From positions 62,001-126,000 of the forward strand of contig NZ_PNYA01000013.1 of NCBI RefSeq assembly GCF_002879885.1: a stretch of DNA of 64,000 nt. Reading direction: 5' to 3'. A program made the translations under genes and the position numbers. The notes below the pieces were generated by a model that did not search any database, was not told where the DNA came from, and saw only the letters and a program-made list of their open reading frames with translations. The first letter of the stretch is position 1. Each line of letters opens with the position of its first letter. Positions 49,763 through 58,805 of the stretch are shown piece after piece. This DNA is from Trinickia dabaoshanensis (lineage in GTDB: Bacteria > Pseudomonadota > Gammaproteobacteria > Burkholderiales > Burkholderiaceae).

Positions 49763-50694
49763 TACAAGTTACCTTCGAGCGCCACGGCTTCGTCGCGGGG
49801 ACCGCCTCCCGCCCGCACGAGCCATAAGACGGCTGCCAGAACGGCTGCGCCGCCGCACCCCTGCACAAGCGTGAGCCGCTCGCCCAGCAAGATCGCCGCC
49901 AGCAAGACCGTGACCACGGGCTCGAGCGTCGAAAGCATGGAGGTACGTGCCGCGCCGAGCCGCGCAAGGCCCGCGAAAAACGCGAGCATCGCCGTGACCG
50001 TCGAGACGAGCGCGATCGCCACGAGCGCCGCCCATGCGAGCGCTGTCGTGGGCAAATGAGGCGGCGCACCCGAGAGCGTGCGCACGATCGAGACGCCGCA
50101 AAATACCGCGGCCGCCGATAGGCACACCACCGCGGTCGTCGCCAAGGGGTCGACACCGCGTGTGAGACGCGCGCCGGCCACGATATACAGCGAATAAACG
50201 GTCGCAGCAGCGAGCGCGAGCCCTATGCCCAGCGGCTCGCCATGCCCGCCACCGACCATCAACGCGGAGCCCGCGAGACACAGCACGAGCGCGGCGGTCT
50301 TCACGCGCGTGAGGCGCTCGCCGAGCCAAAGCGCGGCCAAGACGGTGACGAAGGCCGGGTACAGATAGAGCAACAGCGCGACGAGGCTCGCCTGCGCATG
50401 CTGCAAGGCGATGAAATAGCAGAGCGATTGCCCGACGTAACCGAGCGCACCCATGGCGGCGATGCCGGCCAATGCACGCCCGCGCGGCCACCGCACGCCT
50501 CGGCGGTATGCGATCGCGGCGAGCAGCGTGCCGCCGATCACGAAACGAAGCGTCAGCAACCCGAGCACATCGGTGCCGCCCGCATAAGCGTAGCGCCCGA
50601 AAATCGCCATGGCGCCGAACGCACTGGCGGACAAAGCAACGAGCAAAGCGCCGCGCGCAGTGTCGGCGCGCGAATGTGCGTGGAGATCGGGCAT
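49762..50694 (-). CDS. DMT/EamA-family transporter
   Basis: A 310-residue drug/metabolite transporter with ten hydrophobic helices arranged as two EamA repeats (about residues 14-145 and 160-295). It starts MPDLHAHSRADTARGALLVA and has the pattern YLYPAFVTVLAALWLGERLT and STLEPVVTVLLAAILLGERLT, typical of EamA. The family moves small metabolites (amino acids, drugs), often outward; the substrate is unknown. No strong Shine-Dalgarno is seen before the ATG. It converges with nth and diverges from the DUF1841 gene. Confidence 0.9.
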   Translation of the reverse strand: MPDLHAHSRADTARGALLVALSASAFGAMAIFGRYAYAGGTDVLGLLTLRFVIGGTLLAAIAYRRGVRWPRGRALAGIAAMGALGYVGQSLCYFIALQHAQASLVALLLYLYPAFVTVLAALWLGERLTRVKTAALVLCLAGSALMVGGGHGEPLGIGLALAAATVYSLYIVAGARLTRGVDPLATTAVVCLSAAAVFCGVSIVRTLSGAPPHLPTTALAWAALVAIALVSTVTAMLAFFAGLARLGAARTSMLSTLEPVVTVLLAAILLGERLTLVQGCGGAAVLAAVLWLVRAGGGPRDEAVALEGNL

Positions 50695-50935
50695 CGAGAA
50701 ACGGATCGTTATCGTCTTGTCTTCGTCGGGGCGCTTTTGCGTCGTCGAGGCAGCTAGCAGCGACGACCGCGGCAGGGAGCGCAAGCCCGTCGTCGAGCTT
50801 GCGCCGATCGATTCTACCTGCGTCCGCGCGGCGAGCGCCGCGCATCGCGGCGTAAAATGCCGGATTGGCCTCGAGCGGGGCTGCGCCATGCGCCCCTCGC
50901 CCGCGGCATCACTGAAACCAAGGTCGATTCACACG

Positions 50936-51367
50936 ATGTTCAATCCGAGCCGCGACGAAGTCCGACGCTTTTTCATCGACACCTGGCGCAAGCAGCGCGG
51001 GGGCGAAATTCTCACGCCGCTCGAAGCGATCGCGGCCGACTGGATCGTCGAACACCCCGAATATCACGCCGAATTGGCCGACGAAGCGACGGCCGCCGCC
51101 GATTACGCGCCCGAGGCGGGCCGCACGAACCCGTTCTTGCATCTGTCGATGCATTTGGCGATCAGCGAGCAGCTTTCGATCGACCAGCCGCCCGGCATCC
51201 GGGCCGCGCACGAGCGGCTCGCCGCAAGGCTCGGGTCCACGCACGAAGCGCAGCACGCGATCATGGAGTGTCTCGGGGAGACGATCTGGGAGGCGCAGCG
51301 CAACAACACGCCGCCCGATACCGACGCTTATCTCGCTCGCATCGAACGACGCGCGTCGCGCGATTGA
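50936..51367 (+). CDS. DUF1841 family protein
   Basis: A 143-residue acidic soluble protein. The start MFNPSRDEVRRFFIDTWRKQ and the segments LTPLEAIAADWIVEHPEYH and GRTNPFLHLSMHLAISEQLSID, then HEAQHAIMECLGETIWEAQR match the DUF1841 family, widespread in beta- and gammaproteobacteria and without known function. The pattern of conserved His and Glu suggests a helical metal- or cofactor-binding domain, but this is speculation. It is followed by an inverted repeat, three 9-bp repeats and a terminator. Confidence 0.88.
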   Translation: MFNPSRDEVRRFFIDTWRKQRGGEILTPLEAIAADWIVEHPEYHAELADEATAAADYAPEAGRTNPFLHLSMHLAISEQLSIDQPPGIRAAHERLAARLGSTHEAQHAIMECLGETIWEAQRNNTPPDTDAYLARIERRASRD

Positions 51368-51379
51368 CGATCGATGCGG

Positions 51380-51398
51380 CTGCGACATCTTGTCGCAG
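51380..51398. repeat. Perfect inverted repeat after DUF1841
   Basis: CTGCGACA (51380-51387) and TGTCGCAG (51391-51398) flank TCT. The stem is 8 bp with a 3-base loop and lies 12 bases past the DUF1841 stop. A partial repeat TTGTCGC occurs again directly after it. Confidence 0.6.
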
Positions 51399-51410
51399 CT
51401 TGTCGCGGAA

Positions 51411-51437
51411 CCGCTGAACCCGCTGAACCCGCTGAAC
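51411..51437. repeat. Three perfect tandem copies of a 9-bp unit
   Basis: CCGCTGAAC occurs at 51411-51419, 51420-51428 and 51429-51437. It lies in the intergenic space between DUF1841 and a cytochrome c gene, just before the terminator hairpin. No function is apparent; such triplets can vary between strains. Confidence 0.75.
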
Positions 51438-51452
51438 AGACCGCGGATAAAA

Positions 51453-51479
51453 AAACACCCCACGTTAAGCGGGGTGTTT
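51453..51479. terminator. Terminator between DUF1841 and cytochrome c
   Basis: AAACACCCC (51453-51461) and GGGGTGTTT (51471-51479) form a perfect 9-bp stem around a 9-base loop, with an A-run to the left. It could end both converging transcripts; for the minus-strand cytochrome gene the complement of the A-run gives a T-run. Confidence 0.7.
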
Positions 51480-51536
51480 CTCGATCTGCCGGGCTCCGGG
51501 CCGATGGAGCGCACCAACGGACCCGAGCGTTCGACG

Positions 51537-51917
51537 TTACTTCTTGTCGACGAGCTCGCCCTGGAGCGACTCGAGATAGGCGCCGATGTCCTTCATGTCG
51601 CTCAGCGACAAGCCTTGCACCTGGGCCTGCATGATCGCGTTGTTGCGGCCGAAATTCGGATTGCTCGTGCCCATTTGGTACTGACGCAGGGCCATGACGA
51701 TGTAGTCGGCGTGTTGACCGGCCAGCTTCGGATACTCGCCGCTGACGGGCTTGGTGAACGTGGCGCCGTGGCAAGCCGCGCAGTTGTGAGCTTCGACGAG
51801 GGCCTTGCCGTTGTCGACGCTGGCCGCGTGAGCCGAACCGACCGCCCCGACGGCCGCGACGAGCCCCGCACCGGCTGCCTTGACGACGAAGCGCAGCGCT
51901 TGATCAGGTTTGTTCAT
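51537..51917 (-). CDS. Small secreted class I cytochrome c
   Basis: A 126-residue monohaem cytochrome. The N-terminus is a signal peptide with a basic start and hydrophobic core; cleavage after SAHA near residue 31 is likely. The haem motif is CAACH near residue 46-50 and the distal Met is probably in the MQAQ or MGTSN region. Length and arrangement resemble half of a cytochrome c4. The ATG has AGGAGA upstream. It lies 51 bases after a second cytochrome gene, so they are likely an operon carrying electrons to terminal oxidases in the periplasm. Confidence 0.9.
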   Translation of the reverse strand: MNKPDQALRFVVKAAGAGLVAAVGAVGSAHAASVDNGKALVEAHNCAACHGATFTKPVSGEYPKLAGQHADYIVMALRQYQMGTSNPNFGRNNAIMQAQVQGLSLSDMKDIGAYLESLQGELVDKK

Positions 51918-51968
51918 GAATTCTCCTATCCCGCGAAATGAGGTAGCTGAAAGCGTCCGTTGGGACGG

Positions 51969-52337
51969 TCACTTGTCGGGATTGTTTTTCGACGCCGGCG
52001 TTTGCGAAGCGTAGTACGCCGCGATATCGGCGATATCCTGGTCCGACAGCGACGCCGCGATCGCATGCATCGTTTGGAAGTGGCGGTCGCCCTTCTTGTA
52101 CGCGTGCAGCGCGTTATCGAGGTATTGCTGGTTTTGCCCGCCGAGGATCGGCACGCGATAGACCTCGGGGAACGCGGTGCGGTAATCGGGAATACCGTGG
52201 CAACCGATGCACATGGCAACCTTGCCCTGGCCCGCCTTTGCGTTGCCGACCACATCGGCCGCCTGCGCGCTCACCGCAAACCCCGCGAGCGCGGCAAGCG
52301 CTACGGTCACGACATGTTTGCCGACGAAAGAGTTCAT
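51969..52337 (-). CDS. Second small secreted cytochrome c
   Basis: A 122-residue monohaem protein with a signal peptide (about 26 residues, cut near AQAAD) and the haem motif CIGCH near residue 43-47. The segment ILGGQNQQYLDNALHAYKKGDRHFQTMHAIAASLSDQDIADIAAYY, with Met for axial ligation, is typical of class I cytochromes. It is the upstream gene of the pair and lies 258 bases from moxR, transcribed away from it. The pair looks like a split cytochrome c4. Confidence 0.9.
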   Translation of the reverse strand: MNSFVGKHVVTVALAALAGFAVSAQAADVVGNAKAGQGKVAMCIGCHGIPDYRTAFPEVYRVPILGGQNQQYLDNALHAYKKGDRHFQTMHAIAASLSDQDIADIAAYYASQTPASKNNPDK

Positions 52338-52595
52338 AGGTTCTAACCTGGCTTGAGGGGAAACGAGCGCCCGCTAAAAGCCTGCGGGCAATGGCGCTAC
52401 GCCGTTCTTGTTGTCGAAATCGCAACGAGCGGCCAAAAAAATCGCGGCAATTGTACCGCGCCGCTCGGCCGGGCGTCCACCCGGCCAAGCCCGGGGGCCG
52501 CCGGGCACGAGCCGTCCGACACGATACGGCGGCTTGACAAAGTCGCCTAGCCCTTCTGACTTATACTGGGTTTTTTTCTCAAAGAGCAGGCCGCC

Positions 52596-53438
52596 ATGCG
52601 CTTCGAAGGCTCGTCGCAGTACGTCGCCACCGACGATCTCAAACTCGCCGTCAATGCCGCGATGACGCTCAAGCGTCCCCTGCTGATCAAGGGCGAACCC
52701 GGCACGGGCAAAACGATGCTCGCCGAGGAAGTCGCCGCCTCGCTCGGCATGCCGCTCTATCAGTGGCACATCAAATCGACCACCAAAGCACAGCAAGGTC
52801 TGTACGAATACGATGCGGTCTCGCGGCTGCGCGATTCGCAACTCGGCGAGGCGCGCGTGAAGGACATCGCCAACTACATCGTGAAAGGCGTGCTCTGGCA
52901 GGCGTTCGACTCGGAAGTGCCCGCCGTGCTGCTCATCGACGAGATCGATAAGGCCGACATCGAATTTCCGAACGACTTGCTGCGCGAGCTCGACCGGATG
53001 GAGTTCCATGTCTACGAGACGCGCGAGGTCGTGCGCGCCAAGCACCGGCCGCTCGTCGTCATCACCTCGAACAATGAAAAGGAGCTGCCCGACGCCTTCT
53101 TGCGCCGCTGCTTCTTTCACTACATCCAATTCCCCGACCCATCGACGATGCAGCGGATCGTCGACGTGCATTACCCCGGCATCCGCGAGGATCTGCTGCG
53201 CGCGGCCTTGTCGAGCTTTTTCGAGTTGCGGGCCATATCGGGTCTGAAGAAGAAGCCCTCCACGTCGGAGCTGCTCGATTGGCTCAAGCTGCTGCTCGCC
53301 GAGGACATCCCCGCCGAGGCGCTGCGCGCGGCCGATCAAAAGCAAGTCGTGCCGCCGCTCGCCGGCGCGCTGCTCAAGAACGAGCAGGACATGAGCCTGC
53401 TCGAGCGCTTGGTGTACATGAACCGCCATAACCGCTAA
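52596..53438 (+). CDS. MoxR-family AAA+ ATPase
   Basis: A 280-residue AAA+ protein of the MoxR group. Walker A is GEPGTGKTMLAEEVA near residue 34-48, Walker B is VLLIDEIDKAD near residue 111-121, and sensor I lies in VVITSNNEKELP near residue 148-160. MoxR ATPases act as chaperones that insert metal or cofactors into target proteins or complexes, usually with a von Willebrand factor A partner. That partner follows 50 bases later. The AAAGAGCAGG upstream may serve as its ribosome-binding site. Confidence 0.93.
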   Translation: MRFEGSSQYVATDDLKLAVNAAMTLKRPLLIKGEPGTGKTMLAEEVAASLGMPLYQWHIKSTTKAQQGLYEYDAVSRLRDSQLGEARVKDIANYIVKGVLWQAFDSEVPAVLLIDEIDKADIEFPNDLLRELDRMEFHVYETREVVRAKHRPLVVITSNNEKELPDAFLRRCFFHYIQFPDPSTMQRIVDVHYPGIREDLLRAALSSFFELRAISGLKKKPSTSELLDWLKLLLAEDIPAEALRAADQKQVVPPLAGALLKNEQDMSLLERLVYMNRHNR

Positions 53439-53488
53439 CCCACGGCGCCCGTACGCCCTCCCGCGCTCGCGCCTATAGAGGCATCCGC

Positions 53489-54664
53489 ATGCTGATCGAC
53501 TTTTTCTACTCGCTGCGCGCGGCCCAGTTGCCGGTATCGGTCAAGGAGTACCTGACGCTCGTCGAAGCGCTGCGCGAGCGTGTGATCGCCCCCTCGCTCG
53601 ACGAGTTCTACTACCTCGCCCGCCTCACGCTCGTGAAGGACGAGCGCTACTTCGACAAATTCGATCAAGCGTTCGGCGCCTATTTCCGCGGCGTGCAGCA
53701 ACGCACGGATGCCGCGTTCGACCTGCCGCTCGATTGGCTCGAGCAGCGCCTGCGCCGGGAACTCACGCCCGAGGAGAAAGCGCAAATCGAGGCCATGGGC
53801 GGGCTCGATAAGCTGATGGAGCGATTGAAAGAGCTCTTCGACGAACAAAAGGAGCGCCACGAAGGCGGCAGCAAATGGATCGGCACGGGCGGCACCTCGC
53901 CGTTCGGCAACGGGGGCTACAACCCCGAAGGCGTGCGCATCGGCGGGCAATCGGCGGGCAACCGAACGGCGGTCAAAGTCTGGGAGGCGCGTGCTTATCG
54001 CGACTACGACGACCAGGTCGAAATTGGCACGCGCAACATCAAGGTCGCGTTGCGACGGCTGCGCCGCTTCGCGCGCGAAGGCGCGGCCGACGAACTCGAT
54101 CTGCCCGATACGATTCGCAGCACGGCCGCCAACGCCGGCTGGCTCGACCTGAAGATGGTGCCCGAGCGGCACAATACGGTCAAAGTGTTGATGCTGCTCG
54201 ACGTCGGCGGCTCGATGGACGACCACATCAAGCGCACCGAGGAGTTGTTTTCCGCGGCGAAAGCCGAATTCAAGCACCTCGAGTTCTATTACTTCCACAA
54301 CTGTGTCTACGACCACCTCTGGAAGAACAACCGGCGCCGGCATATGGAGCGCATGCCGACCTGGGACGTCCTGCACAAGTACACGCCCGAGTACAAGCTG
54401 ATCTTCGTCGGCGATGCCACGATGAGCCCCTACGAAGTGTTGCAAGCCGGGGGGTCCGTCGAATACAACAACCCTGAAGCGGGTGCGGTATGGTTGCGGC
54501 GCTTGGCCGACCGCTTTCCGCATCACGCTTGGCTCAATCCCGAGCCCGAAGGGCTGTGGGAGTATCGTCAATCCGTCTCGATCATCCGGCAACTGCTCGG
54601 CGAGCGCATGTATCCGCTCACGCTCGCGGGACTCGAGACCGCGATGCGCAAGCTCAGCAAATAA
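53489..54664 (+). CDS. VWA-domain CoxE-like partner of MoxR
   Basis: A 391-residue cytoplasmic protein. The N-terminal half is helical (MLIDFFYSLRAAQLPVSVKE and on) and the C-terminal half is a von Willebrand factor A domain: VKVLMLLDVGGSMDDH near residue 231-246 is a MIDAS-like metal site with DVGGS in place of the canonical DxSxS, followed by VYDHLWKNNRRRHMERMPTWD and the FVGDATMSPYE segment. With MoxR it forms a widespread chaperone pair; CoxE-type members serve molybdenum or haem-copper enzymes. The ATG has GAGG upstream. The client is not shown by context, though two cytochromes c lie nearby. Confidence 0.9.
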   Translation: MLIDFFYSLRAAQLPVSVKEYLTLVEALRERVIAPSLDEFYYLARLTLVKDERYFDKFDQAFGAYFRGVQQRTDAAFDLPLDWLEQRLRRELTPEEKAQIEAMGGLDKLMERLKELFDEQKERHEGGSKWIGTGGTSPFGNGGYNPEGVRIGGQSAGNRTAVKVWEARAYRDYDDQVEIGTRNIKVALRRLRRFAREGAADELDLPDTIRSTAANAGWLDLKMVPERHNTVKVLMLLDVGGSMDDHIKRTEELFSAAKAEFKHLEFYYFHNCVYDHLWKNNRRRHMERMPTWDVLHKYTPEYKLIFVGDATMSPYEVLQAGGSVEYNNPEAGAVWLRRLADRFPHHAWLNPEPEGLWEYRQSVSIIRQLLGERMYPLTLAGLETAMRKLSK

Positions 54665-54693
54665 CCCCGCGTCTCACACGCGTTTTGAGCGGT

Positions 54694-54754
54694 TTAGCCG
54701 CTCGCTCGTTTAGCCTTGCCCCTTAGCCCTGTTTCTTAGCCTTGCCTCTTAGCC
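54694..54754. repeat. Imperfect tandem TTAGCC repeats before benE
   Basis: TTAGCC occurs at 54694, 54710, 54723, 54736 and 54749. The last four are spaced 13 bases apart with the pattern TTAGCCYTGYYYC, so a 13-bp unit is repeated about 3.5 times in the gap between the VWA gene and benE. It lies 20 bases before the start codon and could mark an expression-tuning site or simple slippage. Confidence 0.75.
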
Positions 54755-54774
54755 GTTATCGAGTCCGCGTAACC

Positions 54775-55998
54775 ATGACCTCCCCAGCCGCTCCCGAATT
54801 GCCGGGCCCTTTTTCGATGCGCCGGGCCATCGCGCGCCCCCTCGCCGATACGTCGCTGCATTCGGTCGTGGCCGGGTTCGTCGCGATGATGACGGGCTAT
54901 ACGAGCTCACTCGTGCTCGTGTTCCAAGCGGGCCGTGCGGCGCAGCTATCGGATGCGCAAGTGTCCTCGTGGATCTGGGCGCTGTCGGTCGGCATGGCGC
55001 TTTCGTGCATCGGCCTATCGTTGCGTTATCGCACGCCCGTGGTCGTCGCGTTCTCGACGCCGGGCGCCGCGCTGCTGATCGCGGCCTTGCCGCATGTGCC
55101 CTATCCGGATGCGATCGGCGCCTACATCGTCAGTGCCGTGTTGATCACGGCCGTCGGGCTAACGGGTTGGTTCGACGCGCTCATGAAACGCGTGCCGGCC
55201 GGTATCGCCGCGGCGCTGCTGGCAGGCATTCTGTTCGAGATCGGCATCGAGATTTTTCATGCCGCGCAGTATCAGACCGCGCTCGTGCTGACGATGTTCT
55301 TCGTCTACCTGTTCCTGAAGCGTCTCGCGCCTCGCTACGCCATTTTGTCGACGCTGATCGTGGGCACGGGCGTGGCGGGTGGCCTCGGGCTCATCGATTT
55401 CAGCCGCTTGCACATCGCGCTCGCGCATCCCGTCTTCACGGCGCCGCACTTTTCCCTTTCCGCCGCGGTCAGTCTAGGCGTGCCGCTGTTCGTCGTCGCG
55501 ATGGCGTCGCAGAACATGCCCGGCGTGGCGGTACTGCGCGCCGACGGCTACAAGACGCCCTCGGCGCCGCTCATCTCGACGACGGGCATCGCCTCGGTGT
55601 TGCTCGCGCCCTTCGGCTCGCACGGCATTACGCTCGCGGCGATCACGGCGGCGATCTGTACCGGCCCCGAAGCGCACGAGGACCGCGACAAGCGCTATAC
55701 CGCGGCGCTTTGGTGCGGCGTGTTCTACCTCGTCGCCGGTATTTTCGGCGCGACGATCGCCTCGCTCTTCGCCGCGTTACCGAAAGCGCTCGTCGTATCG
55801 GTGGCAGCGCTCGCCCTGTTCGGCTCGATCATGAGCGGCCTCACCAACGCGATGAGCAACGTGCGCGAGCGCGAAGCGGCGCTCGTCACCTTCATGGTAA
55901 CGGCCTCGGGGCTCACGCTGCTCTCGATCGGGTCCGCGTTTTGGGGCCTCGTCGCCGGCGTGATCACGCAAGTGATACTCAATGCGCGGCGGGCATGA
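54775..55998 (+). CDS. benE: BenE-family benzoate/H+ symporter-like transporter
   Basis: A 407-residue membrane protein with about 11-12 hydrophobic helices. The sequence AVVAGFVAMMTGYTSSLVLV-like start, TPGAALLIAALP near residue 90, and AMASQNMPGVAVLRADGYKTP near residue 240-260 match BenE. BenE of Acinetobacter imports benzoate, but no benzoate genes are in this window, so the substrate is not certain. The ATG at 54775 is preferred to a TTG at 54742. The repeats in front are described separately. Confidence 0.9.
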   Translation: MTSPAAPELPGPFSMRRAIARPLADTSLHSVVAGFVAMMTGYTSSLVLVFQAGRAAQLSDAQVSSWIWALSVGMALSCIGLSLRYRTPVVVAFSTPGAALLIAALPHVPYPDAIGAYIVSAVLITAVGLTGWFDALMKRVPAGIAAALLAGILFEIGIEIFHAAQYQTALVLTMFFVYLFLKRLAPRYAILSTLIVGTGVAGGLGLIDFSRLHIALAHPVFTAPHFSLSAAVSLGVPLFVVAMASQNMPGVAVLRADGYKTPSAPLISTTGIASVLLAPFGSHGITLAAITAAICTGPEAHEDRDKRYTAALWCGVFYLVAGIFGATIASLFAALPKALVVSVAALALFGSIMSGLTNAMSNVREREAALVTFMVTASGLTLLSIGSAFWGLVAGVITQVILNARRA

Positions 55999-56156
55999 GC
56001 GCACTGCCGAAGGCCGCTTCCTCGGGCGCCGTCGCAGTGCGAACGCGACGGGAATAAAATAGTCACATTCTCAGTGGGTCGGGCCGTTTGAACGGTTTAA
56101 GCGGTGCGACCCTGATCCAACCCATACCGGAGGCGCTCCGCGCTATTGAATCGGCC

Positions 56157-57110
56157 ATGACCAATGCTCTCGACCAACTGAAGCAGCACACGATTGTCGT
56201 CGCGGATACGGGCGACTTCCAGCAACTCGCGCAATACAAGCCGCGCGACGCTACCACGAACCCGTCCTTGATCCTCAAGGCCGTGCAAAAAGACGCGTAC
56301 AAGCCCTTGCTCGAAAAAACCGTGCGCGAGCACGCGAGCAAGCCCGCCACCGCGATCATCGACCACTTGCTGATCGCTTTCGGCACCGAAATTCTGAAGA
56401 TCATCCCCGGGCGCGTATCGACGGAAGTCGATGCACGTCTTTCGTTCGATGCCCAGCGCTCGATCGACAAGGGCCATGAACTCATCAAGCTGTACGAAGC
56501 GGCCGGCATCGACCGCGAGCGCGTGCTGATCAAGCTGGCGTCGACCTGGGAAGGCGTGCGCGCCGCCGAAGTCCTGCAAAAAGACGGCGTGAACTGCAAC
56601 ATGACGCTGCTGTTCTCGCCCGTGCAGGCCGCCGCCTGTGCCGAGGCCGGCGCAAAGCTGATCTCCCCGTTCGTCGGCCGCATCTACGATTGGTACAAGA
56701 AGCAGGCGGGCGCCGATTGGGACGAAGCCAAGATGGGCGGCGCGAACGATCCGGGCGTGCAGTCGGTGCGCCGCATTTATGCCTACTACAAGCGCTTCGG
56801 CTACGACACCGAGGTCATGGGCGCGAGCTTCCGCACGACGAACCAGATCGTCGAACTGGCGGGTTGCGACTTGCTGACGATCAGTCCCGACCTCCTGCAA
56901 AAGCTTCACGACAGCAACGAGACGGTGGAGCGCAAGCTCTCGCCGCAGGCGAGCGAGGGCGAGAAGATCGAACGCATCGCCATCGACGAGCCGTCGTTCC
57001 GCTTCCAGCTCAACGACGACGCGATGGCGACGGAAAAACTCGCTGAAGGCATCCGTGCTTTCGCGGCCGACGCCATCAAGCTCGAAAAACTGATCGAGGC
57101 GCTACGCTGA
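56157..57110 (+). CDS. tal: Transaldolase
   Basis: A 317-residue enzyme of the non-oxidative pentose phosphate pathway that moves a dihydroxyacetone group between sugars. It begins [20 protein letters not shown], has the ATTNPSLIL motif near residue 32-40, the Schiff-base Lys126 in [12 protein letters not shown], and [11 protein letters not shown] near residue 178-188, then [13 protein letters not shown] and ISPDLLQKL. Length and order match E. coli TalB (317). The ATG at 56157 agrees with the family; the frame is open 23 codons upstream. It stands before a VOC gene. Confidence 0.97.
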   Translation: MTNALDQLKQHTIVVADTGDFQQLAQYKPRDATTNPSLILKAVQKDAYKPLLEKTVREHASKPATAIIDHLLIAFGTEILKIIPGRVSTEVDARLSFDAQRSIDKGHELIKLYEAAGIDRERVLIKLASTWEGVRAAEVLQKDGVNCNMTLLFSPVQAAACAEAGAKLISPFVGRIYDWYKKQAGADWDEAKMGGANDPGVQSVRRIYAYYKRFGYDTEVMGASFRTTNQIVELAGCDLLTISPDLLQKLHDSNETVERKLSPQASEGEKIERIAIDEPSFRFQLNDDAMATEKLAEGIRAFAADAIKLEKLIEALR

Positions 57111-57144
57111 GTCGCATTTCACGCGGACGAAGGGGGTAATCGGC

Positions 57145-57564
57145 ATGGTGGTCCAGCCTTATCTGTATTTTTACGGTCGCTGTGAGGAAGCGCTTGCGTT
57201 TTACGAGCAAGCGTTGGGCGCTCAAGTCGTCGGCAAGATGCGCAACAAGGAGGCACCCGGCGACTTCGCGGCGCAGGGCGAAGCAGGCGAACGCATCATG
57301 CACGCTTCGTTCAAGGTCGGCCAGACCACGCTGATGGCCACCGACGGCATGCCCAACCAAACGCCCGTGCCGCCCTACTCGGGCTTCAGCATCGCAATAT
57401 CGCTCGAGAACCCGGCCAAAGGAAAAAAGATCTTCGACGCGCTGGCGCAAGGCGGCGAGATCCGCTTTCCGTGGCAATCGACGTTCTGGGCGACAGGCTT
57501 CGGCATGGTCGTCGACAAGTTCGGCGTGCCGTGGATGGTCAACGTCGAGAATACGCAGCCTTGA
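57145..57564 (+). CDS. VOC-family protein, PhnB/glyoxalase-like
   Basis: A 139-residue protein of the vicinal-oxygen-chelate fold, in the PhnB / 3-demethylubiquinone-methyltransferase-like group. It begins MVVQPYLYFYGRCEEALAFY, contains HASFKVGQTTLMATDG near residue 53-68 and ends TGFGMVVDKFGVPWMVNVEN. These proteins are usually dimeric and bind metal, but the substrate cannot be named. It is 34 bases after tal with AGGGGG upstream of the ATG. Confidence 0.9.
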   Translation: MVVQPYLYFYGRCEEALAFYEQALGAQVVGKMRNKEAPGDFAAQGEAGERIMHASFKVGQTTLMATDGMPNQTPVPPYSGFSIAISLENPAKGKKIFDALAQGGEIRFPWQSTFWATGFGMVVDKFGVPWMVNVENTQP

Positions 57565-57622
57565 GTTCGCGCGCGGCGGCGCCGCGCTTAGCGAGACTTA
57601 GCGAGACGAAACGTTGTGGGTT

Positions 57623-58744
57623 TCACCGCGCGCTGCGCACCCTCGCGCGTACCGCCGCATCGCCCTCGATGTGCCAGTGCGGCTCCGTATCGCCGAGCAG
57701 CGCCCGCAGCACATCCACTTGCTGCGCGAACCAGTTGGCGATCCAGCGCGGCCCCGGCAGCGTATCGTCGGGCGCCCCGCCGACCTCCCCCCGGTGCCCG
57801 TCGGGCACTATGGAACCAAGCGACGGTACGGCTAAGCGCTCACCGGCGCGAGAATGCGAACCGAACCGCAAAGCACGCGCGATTCTGAGTAAGGCGGCGC
57901 GTTCGGCATGCGCATCGTCGCCCGTATCGGCAGGCGCCGCCGAGTGCATCGCGGCACTCGTCGACATCATTTCAAGCGCGCTCAAGGTCGAACGATGCAA
58001 CCGCTGAATCGCTTCCAAACGCTTCAGCGGAATATCGACCTCTTTCGCGACCGAGGGCATGAGCGAGCGCAGCTTCACGAGCCGGCCGTTCATCGCCGCG
58101 AACGCGGCCACGTGCGTCTCGACGTCGAGCGGCCGTCCTCGCGCGATTCGGCCGCGAATGCGCGCGCAGTCGCGCAAATTGCGCGCGAGCAGATAGCGCC
58201 AAGAGTAGGTCGCATACAACGGCACGGCGAACGAGAACGCCAGCGCGATCACGATGCCGATCAGCACGTTCAGCGTACGCCATAAGCCTGTATCGATCGT
58301 GCTATCGCCGTGTCCGGCCACGATGCAGATCGTGATCGCCGTCAACAGGGCGATGTAGCCGGCTTTGCCGATCGCGTAATACCCGCACACGCCGGTGGCG
58401 ATCGCCATCAGCAAGTAGGTTAGCGGCATCGAGCCGATCACGTGCAGTTGGGCGATCAATGCTAGCCCCACCGCGGCGCCGAGCAGCGTGCCGAGCGCGC
58501 GGTCGGCCGCCTTCTTGCGGATGTTGCCGTGGTGCTGCAAGCCGCCGATGACGACGAGCACGGTCACCGACGCCCAAATACCGTTGGGCACGTGAACGCC
58601 TGTCGTGACGAGAATGGAGACGAGCATCGCCAGACCCACGCGCACGGCATGCAGCAAACTCGCATGGCGGTAGCGGTAGTACGGCGAAACGATGACGCTC
58701 GCGAGCGAACTCGCAAGCCAGCGGAAAGGACGGAAACGGGTCAT
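57623..58744 (-). CDS. FUSC-family aromatic-acid exporter-like membrane protein
   Basis: A 373-residue protein. The N-terminal ~180 residues hold about five or six hydrophobic helices (HAVRVGLAMLVSILVTTGVHV, IWASVTVLVVIGGLQHHGNIRKKAADRALGTLLGAAVGLALI, and on), the FUSC-like pattern with the RxxGTxxGA-type segment. The rest is a soluble helical domain. The family includes fusaric acid resistance pumps and AaeB exporters, but smaller proteins like this one are often left unassigned. Substrate unknown. It lies alone on the minus strand, downstream of the mctP operon. Confidence 0.86.
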   Translation of the reverse strand: MTRFRPFRWLASSLASVIVSPYYRYRHASLLHAVRVGLAMLVSILVTTGVHVPNGIWASVTVLVVIGGLQHHGNIRKKAADRALGTLLGAAVGLALIAQLHVIGSMPLTYLLMAIATGVCGYYAIGKAGYIALLTAITICIVAGHGDSTIDTGLWRTLNVLIGIVIALAFSFAVPLYATYSWRYLLARNLRDCARIRGRIARGRPLDVETHVAAFAAMNGRLVKLRSLMPSVAKEVDIPLKRLEAIQRLHRSTLSALEMMSTSAAMHSAAPADTGDDAHAERAALLRIARALRFGSHSRAGERLAVPSLGSIVPDGHRGEVGGAPDDTLPGPRWIANWFAQQVDVLRALLGDTEPHWHIEGDAAVRARVRSAR

Positions 58745-58805
58745 CACCGTGCAATTGTCGGCCAAATGCGGCACCGCGTCGATATGGAGCGCGCTCGCGC
58801 AGCCG

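Noticed and set aside
52534-52567. TTGACA (52534) and TATACT (52562) before moxR
   Set aside because: They are separated by 22 bases, too far for a sigma-70 pair; each may still be part of another promoter.
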